Origin: an uncultured Campylobacter sp.
Lineage (GTDB): Bacteria > Campylobacterota > Campylobacteria > Campylobacterales > Campylobacteraceae
Length of the DNA stretch: 6,089 nt
Direction of reading: 5' to 3'
NCBI RefSeq assembly: GCF_938018145.1
Contig: NZ_CALIII010000183.1
Coordinates: forward strand, 1 to 6,089
Below are positions 1 to 5,461 of this stretch, piece after piece (position 1 is the stretch's first letter; every line of letters starts with the position of its first letter). The translations under genes and the position numbers were made by a program. The notes beneath the pieces are model-generated. The model ran no database searches and had not been told where the DNA came from. It was given only the letters and a program-made list of their open reading frames with translations.

Positions 1-70
1 CAAAGTCGAGACCGAGGACGGCGACATAGACTACGTGATCAAGAAAAAAAATAACGCTAAAAAGGCCTAA
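1..70 (+). CDS. C-terminal end of an unidentified protein (partial)
   Basis: The frame beginning at position 2 is open from the window edge to a TAA at 68-70 and gives 22 residues. They are acidic first (KVETEDGDIDYV) and then strongly basic (IKKKNNAKKA). Codon use matches the genes downstream, and the stop lies only 2 nt before the start of the permease gene. It is therefore very likely the end of a real gene co-transcribed with the lipid-transport operon. The lysine-rich end also encodes the purine-rich stretch that serves as the next gene's ribosome site. The fragment is too short to assign a family, and no function is proposed. Confidence 0.7.
   Translation, partial: KVETEDGDIDYVIKKKNNAKKA
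59..66 (+). promoter_or_regulatory. Ribosome binding site supporting the TTG start at 73
   Basis: The purine run ending in AAAAGG (about 60-65) lies 7 nt before the TTG at 73, inside the last codons of the upstream gene. The permease frame opens just after a TAA at 58-60 and has no ATG or GTG before its conserved N-terminal domain. This Shine-Dalgarno-like run is what supports TTG as the start, and its position suggests translational coupling to the upstream gene. Confidence 0.5.
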
Positions 71-72
71 AT

Positions 73-1209
73 TTGCCTCTTTTTTTAAAATTTGAAAGCG
101 AATTTTACAAGTGCGAGCAAAGCGGCGGCAAGCTAACTATAAATCTAAAAAACGACTGGAATTATAAGCTGCCGGCTCAAATTTGGACCCAAACGGCCGC
201 GCTTATCGGCTCAAAGAAATTTAATAAAATCGTTTTAAATTTTAAAGATGCAAAAGAGCTCGACTACGCGGCGGCGCTTTTTTTTAAAAATACCTTTTTA
301 AACGCGCGTAAAAACTACGAGCTAGTAAATTTAACTCCCCACGCTCAAAAGATTTTCGCCTCGATAAACAGCGAGATAAATCCCAAAATAAAGCAGATCA
401 TAGACGCCAAACCTCACGAAAATCCGTTCTCTCAAATCGGCAAAAATTTGACCGCGTTTTTTGCTGGATTTTGCGCGTTTTTAAATTTCATGGGCGAGTT
501 TTTGGTCAAATTTAGCAAGATATTTATGCTAAAAAATATCCGCGTGAAGGAAATTTTGGCTTATTTTGAGGATGCGGGTATAAAGTCGGTTTTTATCGTG
601 TGCCTCACCTCTTTTCTCATCGGCATCGTGCTGGCATATCAGGGCTCAAATTTGCTCGAGAGTTTCGGCGCCACGATAATAATCGTCGAGATGATGGGGC
701 TTTTGACCCTGCGCGAGATAGCTCCGCTCATCGCCGCTATCATCGTGGCGGGGCGTCTGGCGTCAAGCTTTACCGCGCAAATCGGCGTTATGAAAATCAC
801 CGAAGAGATCGACGCGATGAAAACGATGGGATTTGATCCGTTTAAATTTCTTGTTCTGCCTCGCGTGATAGCACTCATCGTAGCCATGCCGCTTATTGTG
901 TTTTTAGCCGACGTGGCGGGGATTTTTGGCGAGATGGTCGTGATGGAAAACTACCTAAACATCAGCTTTGATAGCTATCTAGCGAGGTTTGGTCAAGAGG
1001 TGGATATCAAGCATCTTTACGTCGGTCTTTTTAAGGCTCCGTTTTTTGGCGTCGTGATCGCGTTTATCGGCTGCATGAGAGGCTTTCAGATCGGCGGAAA
1101 CACCCAAAGCGTGGGCACATATACGACCGTGAGCGTTGTAAACGCGATATTTGGCGTGATCATGGTGGACGCGCTGTTTTCGATTATTTTCACGCAGCTA
1201 GGCATATAA
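73..1209 (+). CDS. mlaE: MlaE-family lipid ABC transporter permease with N-terminal STAS-like domain
   Basis: This is the inner-membrane permease of an MCE/Mla-type transporter that moves phospholipid or another lipid across the envelope. Residues about 15-110 are soluble and look like a STAS/MlaB-type domain: a beta strand (KLTINL), another strand (KIVLNF, 52-57), and a helix after D64 (LDYAAALFF). Residues about 125-378 are the permease, with hydrophobic segments near 172-190, 200-226, 261-285, 316-334 and 354-375. The MlaE hallmark runs from REIAP (214-218) through AGRLA (226-230) to EEIDAM (244-249) and GFDPF (253-257), followed by CMRGF (334-338) and a GG..VG..TT block (341-352). TTG at 73 is the only usable start; the first in-frame ATG, at 490, would delete the STAS-like domain. 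The ATPase gene follows with no gap. It corresponds to C. jejuni iamB (Cj1646) as I recall. The family call is secure; the transported lipid is unknown. Confidence 0.92.
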   Translation: MPLFLKFESEFYKCEQSGGKLTINLKNDWNYKLPAQIWTQTAALIGSKKFNKIVLNFKDAKELDYAAALFFKNTFLNARKNYELVNLTPHAQKIFASINSEINPKIKQIIDAKPHENPFSQIGKNLTAFFAGFCAFLNFMGEFLVKFSKIFMLKNIRVKEILAYFEDAGIKSVFIVCLTSFLIGIVLAYQGSNLLESFGATIIIVEMMGLLTLREIAPLIAAIIVAGRLASSFTAQIGVMKITEEIDAMKTMGFDPFKFLVLPRVIALIVAMPLIVFLADVAGIFGEMVVMENYLNISFDSYLARFGQEVDIKHLYVGLFKAPFFGVVIAFIGCMRGFQIGGNTQSVGTYTTVSVVNAIFGVIMVDALFSIIFTQLGI

Positions 1210-1953
1210 ATGATAATAAAAGCGACTGATTTAACGACGAAATTTGGCGACAGAGTGATCCACGACGGGCTAAATTTTCACGTAAACGAGGCTGAAATTT
1301 ACGGGCTACTGGGCGGTAGCGGCACGGGTAAATCGACGCTGATGAAAACGATGATATATCTAAAGGAACCAAGCGCCGGCAAGGTCGAGATGCTAGGGCG
1401 CGATCTGTGGTCGCTAGACGAAGCGGCTAGGCAGGAGATAAAGCTCGCTTGCAGCGTGATGTTTCAGTTCGGCGCGCTTTATACCTCGATGAACGTACTG
1501 GAAAATATCTACATCCTGCTAAAAGAGTATAGCGGTATGAGCGAGCGTTCGATGCGCGAGATAGCGATGTTTTGGCTGCAAAAAGTAGGCCTTAGCGAAA
1601 ACGTCGCGCTGCAATACCCAAGCGAGCTAAGCGGCGGTATGAAAAAGCGCGTGGCGATGGCTAGAGCGCTGGTGCTGAGTCCTAAAATTTTGTTTTTAGA
1701 CGAGCCAAACTCCGGCCTTGATCCAAGTAGCGCGCGCGCCTTTGACGAGCTAGTGGTGGAGCTGCGAGATACGCTTGGCGTCACGGTCGTGATGGTAACG
1801 CACGATATAGACAGTATTTGCACGATTTTGGATAGATTTTTGATACTTCAAGATAAAAAGATAGCCTTTGAGGGGACGTTTGAGCAGCTGATGCAAATGC
1901 CCGAAAATCCGCTCGAAGAGCTTTTAAAAACAAGGAAAAACGGTGGGAAATAA
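1210..1953 (+). CDS. mlaF: MlaF-family lipid ABC transporter ATP-binding protein
   Basis: This is the cytoplasmic ATPase that powers the MlaE-type permease; it is 247 residues, close to the E. coli MlaF length. All ABC motifs are visible and intact: Walker A GGSGTGKST (35-43), Q-loop glutamine Q86 in MFQFGAL, signature LSGGM (140-144), Walker B ILFLDEP (160-166) with D164 and catalytic E165, D-loop SGLDP (168-172), and switch histidine H198 in VTHD. The Q-loop context and the LSGGMKKR signature are typical of the MlaF branch. ATG at 1210 directly abuts the permease TAA, and the GTG of the next gene lies inside its last codons, so permease, ATPase and MCE protein are probably translationally coupled. 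It corresponds to C. jejuni iamA (Cj1647), the 'invasion-associated marker' name, as I recall. A role in invasion is not shown by the sequence. Confidence 0.95.
   Translation: MIIKATDLTTKFGDRVIHDGLNFHVNEAEIYGLLGGSGTGKSTLMKTMIYLKEPSAGKVEMLGRDLWSLDEAARQEIKLACSVMFQFGALYTSMNVLENIYILLKEYSGMSERSMREIAMFWLQKVGLSENVALQYPSELSGGMKKRVAMARALVLSPKILFLDEPNSGLDPSSARAFDELVVELRDTLGVTVVMVTHDIDSICTILDRFLILQDKKIAFEGTFEQLMQMPENPLEELLKTRKNGGK
1932..1936 (+). promoter_or_regulatory. Ribosome binding site for the GTG start of the MCE gene
   Basis: AAGGA lies 6 nt before GTG at 1943, within the 3' end of the ATPase gene. It decides the start: GTG at 1943 places the membrane anchor (residues 8-29) directly after a short cytoplasmic N-terminus, and no ATG is available nearby. 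Confidence 0.65.
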
Positions 1954-2875
1954 AATAAATTATACTTTGATAGGCCTCTTTTTCGTGCTAGTAGTGAGCG
2001 CGCTAGGTATCGCGGCGTGGTGGCTGGGCGGATACGGGAAAAAGGCCGATGATTACAGGTCGTATTTCATCAAAACCACAAGCCTGCCAAGCGGCATCAA
2101 AAAGGACTCCACGGTCAAATTTATCGGCGTAGACGCTGGCACGGTCAAGGATATCCGCTTTGCCGACGAAAAAGAAGCCCTCATCGAGCTTGAGCTCTCT
2201 GTAAGGAAAGACATACCGATAAGAACCGATAGCACGGCGTCTGCGGAGATACAGGGCATCACTGGCATCGGCTACCTAAATATCTCGCGCGGCAGCATGG
2301 ATAGCCCGCTCTTTGATAAAAACGAAAAGGCCTACATCGGTCTTGAGGCGAGCTTTTTTGATAAAATCGGCGACAGAGCCGAGTATCTAACGAAAAATTT
2401 AGAGTCGACGTTTAAAAATATCAATAAATTTTTAAGCGACGAAAACGCGGCTAAATTTTCGTCTATCCTAGTTTCGGTTGATGAAGCCGCGAAAAAGATA
2501 AACGCCGGAAATCTCGATATAAACGCGACTATCGCAAACGCAAACGAGGTTTTGGCAAATGCAAATTTGACGCTAAACGAGCTAAAAAAAGCGCTAAAAA
2601 ACGCCTCGGGCACGCTTGAGTTCGTAAATTCGTTTACGACCAAGGCAACAGATGCCGCGCAGGCGCTAAAAAATCTACAAACCGCGATAGCAGAAAAGAT
2701 AAAAAGCGGCGAATACGACGTGAAAGACGCGCTAAATACGATTGGCGACGAGACGGAAAGGACGCTGCTAAGCTTTCAAAAGCTCATTTCGGATTTTAGA
2801 AATACCCTTTTTAGACTCGAGGACGACCCGTACGATTTTTTCTTTAAAGACACGCAGAAAAAGGACGAAAAATGA
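1943..2875 (+). CDS. mlaD: MlaD-like single-MCE-domain protein with long helical C-terminal tail
   Basis: This is the membrane-anchored periplasmic lipid-binding part of the transporter. Residues 8-29 form one hydrophobic anchor (from YTLIGLFF to WWLGG). Residues about 41-117 are the MCE domain, with the typical GI...STVKFIGVDAGTV (51-68), the beta strands AEIQGITGIGYLNIS (101-115) and the closing RGS. MlaD of E. coli ends soon after its MCE domain at about 183 residues; this protein has 310. The extra part is mostly helix-forming and carries a regular heptad pattern: I197, L204, L211, L218 and L225 are spaced by seven, with A200, A207, L214, A221 and V228 in the second core position. It ends in a charged and aromatic segment (DDPYDFFFKD). 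The GTG start overlaps the ATPase gene by 11 nt; the stop overlaps the next gene as ATGA. MCE family rings are hexameric in characterised members; a coiled needle formed by this tail is an inference. Confidence 0.92.
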   Translation: MGNKINYTLIGLFFVLVVSALGIAAWWLGGYGKKADDYRSYFIKTTSLPSGIKKDSTVKFIGVDAGTVKDIRFADEKEALIELELSVRKDIPIRTDSTASAEIQGITGIGYLNISRGSMDSPLFDKNEKAYIGLEASFFDKIGDRAEYLTKNLESTFKNINKFLSDENAAKFSSILVSVDEAAKKINAGNLDINATIANANEVLANANLTLNELKKALKNASGTLEFVNSFTTKATDAAQALKNLQTAIAEKIKSGEYDVKDALNTIGDETERTLLSFQKLISDFRNTLFRLEDDPYDFFFKDTQKKDEK

Positions 2876-3435
2876 AAATTTTAAGCACGGTTTTAGCCGC
2901 GATGGCGCTATTTTTTAGCGGTTGTAGCGTTTTGGCAAAGCCTGCGCCTAGGACGAATTATTTTATGTTAGGCGGCGCGGATGATAAATTTAAAGAGTGC
3001 GAAAATAGGCCCGAAAAAACGGTTTTCATCGAGGAGGTGCGGGTTTTTGGCGCGTACGAGAGCCGCGAAGTCCTAAAGATAGACGCAAACGGCGAGATCC
3101 GTCCGCTAAAAAATATCAAATTTTTAGCGCTCCCAAGCGAGATGGCGAGGCGAAATTTGATCATAGCCGCGAGCGATCAGTGCGCGTTTAAGCCCTCTTT
3201 TAAAAACGCGGATATAAGCGTAAAGTCAAATTTACTCACGCTTCAAATCAAAGATCAAAAAGCGCAAATTTCGATGATGTTTAGCTTTTTTAAAGACGGC
3301 AAAGAGCTAAAAAGCGTCGTGCTAAGCTCGCAAAAAGACACAGGCGCGGACGAGGGCGAAATCGCGATGAAGGCTCTAAACGCCGCCTTTAGCGAGGTTA
3401 CGGATAAATTTTTGCAAGAATTAATCAAATTTTAG
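2872..3435 (+). CDS. ABC-type transport auxiliary lipoprotein (PqiC-like)
   Basis: Probably the outer-membrane-facing lipoprotein partner of the MCE transporter. Residues 1-18 are a lipoprotein signal peptide: lysine at 2, a hydrophobic core (LSTVLAAMALFF), then a lipobox-like FSGC with C18 as the lipidated cysteine. Position -3 is Phe rather than the preferred Leu, which is tolerated. Residue +2 is serine, not aspartate, so by the usual Lol rule it should be sorted to the outer membrane. The mature protein starts with TNYFML (28-33), like the short YY-L strand at the start of the auxiliary lipoprotein family (PqiC type), and ends in an amphipathic helix (MKALNAAFSEVTDKFL). Two further cysteines, C43 and C104, could form a disulfide. 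ATG overlaps the MCE stop (ATGA) with AAGGA 6 nt upstream, which fixes the start. It corresponds to C. jejuni Cj1649 by position, as I recall. The family call rests on weak motifs plus context. Confidence 0.8.
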   Translation: MKILSTVLAAMALFFSGCSVLAKPAPRTNYFMLGGADDKFKECENRPEKTVFIEEVRVFGAYESREVLKIDANGEIRPLKNIKFLALPSEMARRNLIIAASDQCAFKPSFKNADISVKSNLLTLQIKDQKAQISMMFSFFKDGKELKSVVLSSQKDTGADEGEIAMKALNAAFSEVTDKFLQELIKF

Positions 3436-3442
3436 AGATAAT
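3412..3442 (+). promoter_or_regulatory. Candidate internal promoter for ruvA-ddl
   Basis: GATAAT at 3437-3442 differs from the consensus -10 at one position, and TTGCAA at 3412-3417 is a poor -35 with a 19-bp spacer. It sits at the only real gap (28 nt) between the lipoprotein gene and ruvA and would leave a leader of about 15 nt. Weak -35 elements are normal in Campylobacter, but AT-rich sequence makes chance matches likely, and ruvA may simply be read through from the transporter operon. Confidence 0.25.
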
Positions 3443-3463
3443 CGCAAATTTTAAAGGAAAACG

Positions 3464-4018
3464 ATGATAAAAGCGATCGAGGGCGTCATAACCAAAAAAG
3501 AGCCCGCAAATCTCATCTTAAAAACAGCCGGCGGCGTGAGCTACGGCGTGGCGATCTCGCTTTTTTGCTCAGCAAAACTCGAGCGAGGCCAGAGCGTGGA
3601 GCTAAACATCACGCAGATCATCCGCGAGGATGCGGATTTGCTTTACGGATTTTTAGATAGTAACGAACAAAAGATGTTTGAGACGCTGATAAAACTAAGC
3701 GGTATCGGCGCGGCAACTGCGATGGCGGTGTGCTCGAGCTTAAATCCCAACGCATTTTTAAACGCGGTAAAAAGCGGAGACGCGGCGGCGCTGCAAACGG
3801 TGCCGGGCATCGGCGCAAAGACTGCTAGACGCATCATCGCCGAGCTTAGCGACGCAAAGATGACGATGGATGAAAATCTGCCTAGCCATCAGCACGAAGC
3901 GATTCTAGCGCTTGAGAGTCTTGGCTTTAAAAGAGAAAAGATAACCAAGGCGCTTAGCGAGTGCGACGCGCAAAATACGGGCGAACTCGTCAAACAAGCC
4001 CTAAAAAAACTAGCATAA
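3464..4018 (+). CDS. ruvA: Holliday junction branch migration protein RuvA
   Basis: RuvA tetramers bind four-way DNA junctions in the cytoplasm and load the RuvB motor for branch migration in recombinational repair. The three expected parts are present in 184 residues, slightly short of the roughly 200 common elsewhere and in line with Campylobacter homologues. The OB-fold domain is 1-63 and ends in the conserved LLYGF (59-63). The first helix-hairpin-helix is around LSGIGAATA (78-86), and the second is VPGIGAKTARRIIAEL (113-128), close to the canonical RuvA motif. After a linker (131-142), the small RuvB-contacting domain is 143-184 (ILALESLGFKREKI). ATG at 3464 has AAGGA 5 nt upstream and starts exactly at the first OB strand (MIKAIEG). 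ddl follows after 13 nt. No ruvB or ruvC lies in the window. Confidence 0.97.
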   Translation: MIKAIEGVITKKEPANLILKTAGGVSYGVAISLFCSAKLERGQSVELNITQIIREDADLLYGFLDSNEQKMFETLIKLSGIGAATAMAVCSSLNPNAFLNAVKSGDAAALQTVPGIGAKTARRIIAELSDAKMTMDENLPSHQHEAILALESLGFKREKITKALSECDAQNTGELVKQALKKLA

Positions 4019-4031
4019 AAAAGGAAAAGAT

Positions 4032-5066
4032 ATGAAATTTGCTGTGATATTCGGCGCTAAAAGCTACGAACACGAGATCAGTATCGTGAGCGCCATAGCC
4101 CTAAAAAAGGTGCTAAAAAACGAGCCTTTGTTTATATTTTGCGATAAATTTAGAGAATTTTACCTGATAAACGGCGCCGATATGAAGGCGAATTTCTTTA
4201 GCTCGGGCAAGTATAAAAACGCCAAAAAGCTCACTCTTAAGCAGGGCGGATTTTTCGCGGGCGGGCTACTCAGCGAGAAGAAGATCGAGGCGGACGTGTT
4301 TATAAATTTAGTCCACGGTATGGACGGCGAGGACGGCAAGATCGCGGCGCTGCTCGAGTTTTACGGCCTTAGCTACATCGGCCCTCGCGTGGAGGCTAGC
4401 GCGCTAAGCTACAACAAGGAGCTAACCAAACTACTCGCGCAAAAAGCGGGCGTAAAAACCCTAAACTACGAGGTTGTAAGCAGAGCAAAGGCGCCTAGCC
4501 TACCGCTACCAGTGATCTTAAAGCCGCTCCGACTAGGAAGCTCGATCGGCGTGAGCGTGATAAAAGACGCCGGCGAGCTAGAATACGGCCTAGACGTGGC
4601 GTATGAGTTTGACAAAGAGATCCTGGTCGAGCCATTTATCGAGGGCGTAAAGGAGTACAATCTAGCAGGCTGCAAGGCGGACGGAGAGATCAAATTTTCG
4701 ATCATCGAAGAGCCCAAAAAGAAGGAATTTTTAGACTACGAGCAAAAATATATGAGCTTTTCAAACGAGAGCAGGGCGCGCGAGGCCGACATCAGCGCAG
4801 AGCTAGCCGCCAAGCTAAAACAAAGCTTTGAGCGCATCTACAACTGCGGCTTTGACGGGGCGCTGATACGCTGCGACTTTTTCGAGATAAACGGCGAAGT
4901 CTATCTAAACGAGATCAATCCAAACCCTGGTAGCATGGCGAATTATCTATTTGACGATTTTGAGGGGACTCTGCAGCGACTCGCTGCAAGCTTGCCCAAA
5001 GAGCGCGAGATAAATATTGACTATAAATTTATCAACTCCATAACGTCGGCAAAAGGCAAGCTGTAA
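4032..5066 (+). CDS. ddl: D-alanine--D-alanine ligase
   Basis: This ATP-grasp enzyme joins two D-alanines for the peptidoglycan stem peptide in the cytoplasm; MurF uses the product. By alignment to E. coli DdlB by eye: E13 in SYEHEIS matches E15, the VHGMDGEDG loop is at 94-102, KPLRLGSS (164-171) places S170 at S150, K239-Y240 match the omega-loop Lys-Tyr, R280 and D282 match R255 and D257, and E294 and N296 in NEINPNPGS match the metal-binding E270 and N272. The Lys-Tyr pair favours D-Ala-D-Ala over the D-lactate specificity of VanA types. E. coli S281 aligns with Y305, a substitution near the second D-Ala site. The length of 344 is longer than DdlB (306), with insertions in the N-terminal domain (50-85) and a C-terminal tail, as expected for the epsilonproteobacterial type. 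AAGGA at 4021-4025, 6 nt before ATG, supports the start. It is the last gene before a terminator. Confidence 0.97.
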   Translation: MKFAVIFGAKSYEHEISIVSAIALKKVLKNEPLFIFCDKFREFYLINGADMKANFFSSGKYKNAKKLTLKQGGFFAGGLLSEKKIEADVFINLVHGMDGEDGKIAALLEFYGLSYIGPRVEASALSYNKELTKLLAQKAGVKTLNYEVVSRAKAPSLPLPVILKPLRLGSSIGVSVIKDAGELEYGLDVAYEFDKEILVEPFIEGVKEYNLAGCKADGEIKFSIIEEPKKKEFLDYEQKYMSFSNESRAREADISAELAAKLKQSFERIYNCGFDGALIRCDFFEINGEVYLNEINPNPGSMANYLFDDFEGTLQRLAASLPKEREINIDYKFINSITSAKGKL

Positions 5067-5068
5067 AA

Positions 5069-5092
5069 AGGCGTCGGCATTTTTGCGAGCCT
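5069..5092 (+). repeat. Imperfect hairpin directly after the ddl stop
   Basis: AGGC (5069-5072), a bulged G, then TCG (5074-5076) can pair with CGA (5086-5088) and GCCT (5089-5092) around a 9-nt loop. That gives 7 base pairs starting 2 nt after the stop codon. It has no T tract behind it, so it is more likely an RNA 3'-end-stabilising stem or chance than a terminator. Confidence 0.35.
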
Positions 5093-5108
5093 AATATTAG
5101 TAAATTTG

Positions 5109-5150
5109 ACCGCTTTAGACGGCTTGTTTTTAGCGGTTTTTTTATTCTTT
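5109..5150 (+). terminator. Probable rho-independent terminator of the ddl transcript
   Basis: ACCGCT (5109-5114) pairs with AGCGGT (5132-5137), extendable by one G-U pair, around a 17-nt loop. It is followed at once by seven T residues (5137-5143) and a further T-rich stretch (TTCTTTT). The stem is short and the loop large, but position (43 nt after ddl) and the T tract fit. There is no T tract on the opposite strand, so it should act only on + strand transcripts. Confidence 0.6.
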
Positions 5151-5263
5151 TCATCGCTACTAAATTCGGGCGTCAGCTTTTTAAATTTGACGGCTATTAC
5201 GCTTGCTAGGCAAAAAGCTCTGCTTGTTTTGTAACATTTTAGCCCTAAAGTGCCGATTTTTAG

Positions 5264-5275
5264 GTCAAATTTGAC
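5264..5275. repeat. Perfect 12-bp palindrome GTCAAATTTGAC
   Basis: The sequence reads identically on both strands. It merges the two orientations of a 9-mer (AAATTTGAC / GTCAAATTT) that occurs at seven other places in the window: 444, 505, 2114, 2563, 3225, 5102 and 5183. It lies about 160 bp before the promoter candidate of the next gene. No binding protein is known to me; it could be an operator, a methylation site, or a by-product of the genome's AAATTT bias. Confidence 0.6.
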
Positions 5276-5390
5276 TCGCTTATTTTCTGTGCAGCGGATA
5301 GTTTTAATCCAATTTTACCCGCCCGTTTTTCATATACTTGCAAATTTCACGCCAAAAACATAAAATACTCTAAAATAAATTTTAAAGAAC

Positions 5391-5405
5391 ATAATGCGCC
5401 ATTAT
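5391..5405. promoter_or_regulatory. Inverted repeat ATAATG-CGC-CATTAT, candidate operator
   Basis: Two perfect 6-bp arms are separated by 3 nt, with partial extension of the symmetry outwards (three of the next four pairs could form after one mismatch, one of them not Watson-Crick excluded). Its right arm ends about 30 bp before the candidate -10. Phd/YefM-type proteins commonly bind palindromes at their own promoters, so autoregulation by the downstream gene product is a reasonable guess, not shown. Confidence 0.35.
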
Positions 5406-5413
5406 ATTTTAAT

Positions 5414-5440
5414 TTGAATTTAAAGATAATATGCTATATT
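5414..5440 (+). promoter_or_regulatory. Candidate sigma-70 promoter of the Phd-like gene and hydrolase
   Basis: TGCTATATT at 5432-5440 is an extended -10 (TGn plus TATATT, one mismatch to TATAAT). TTGAAT at 5414-5419 is a possible -35 with a short 15-bp spacer; Campylobacter promoters often lack a good -35. The surrounding 80 bp are very AT-rich. Transcription would begin near 5447, giving a leader of about 23 nt. A dedicated promoter is expected here because a terminator lies upstream. Confidence 0.5.
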
Positions 5441-5451
5441 TTACACAAAAT

Positions 5452-5461
5452 TTTACGTAAA
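5452..5461. promoter_or_regulatory. Perfect 10-bp palindrome TTTACGTAAA in the leader
   Basis: The palindrome lies between the predicted transcription start and the ATG at 5470, overlapping the weak ribosome site (AAAGAG, 5459-5464). TTTTAC also occurs 12 bp earlier (5439-5444), about one helical turn away. A repressor bound here would block initiation or early elongation. This is a candidate site only; short AT-rich palindromes also arise by chance. Confidence 0.35.

Noticed and set aside
600..887. Long open frames in other frames and on the opposite strand over the permease gene, and similar ones over the other genes
   Set aside because: They lie wholly inside well-supported genes, their products are low-complexity or Arg/Ser-rich, and they show no known motif.
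5072..5079. Direct repeat CGTCGGCA (5044-5051 and 5072-5079) around the ddl stop, as a possible attachment or insertion scar
   Set aside because: Eight bases only, one copy inside coding sequence, and no mobile gene, inverted ends or composition break nearby.
5032..5154. A 41-codon open frame on the minus strand, basic, starting ATG at 5154 and running into the end of ddl
   Set aside because: It has no ribosome site, overlaps both the terminator and the ddl 3' end, and its composition follows the A-rich complement of the T tract; it looks like chance.
5212..5235. Possible second terminator: AAGC-TCT-GCTT followed by GTTTT
   Set aside because: Four base pairs with a following mismatch or bulge and only four Ts; too weak to support.
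5150..5390. A degraded gene or small RNA gene in the long gap
   Set aside because: No frame on either strand shows coding-like codon use or recognisable motifs, and no stable RNA fold or tRNA-like arms were seen by eye.
5394..5417. Seven-codon ATG frame inside the AT-rich region before the Phd-like gene, a possible leader peptide
   Set aside because: It lies upstream of the predicted promoter, lacks a clear ribosome site, and its ATG is part of the ATAATG palindrome arm.
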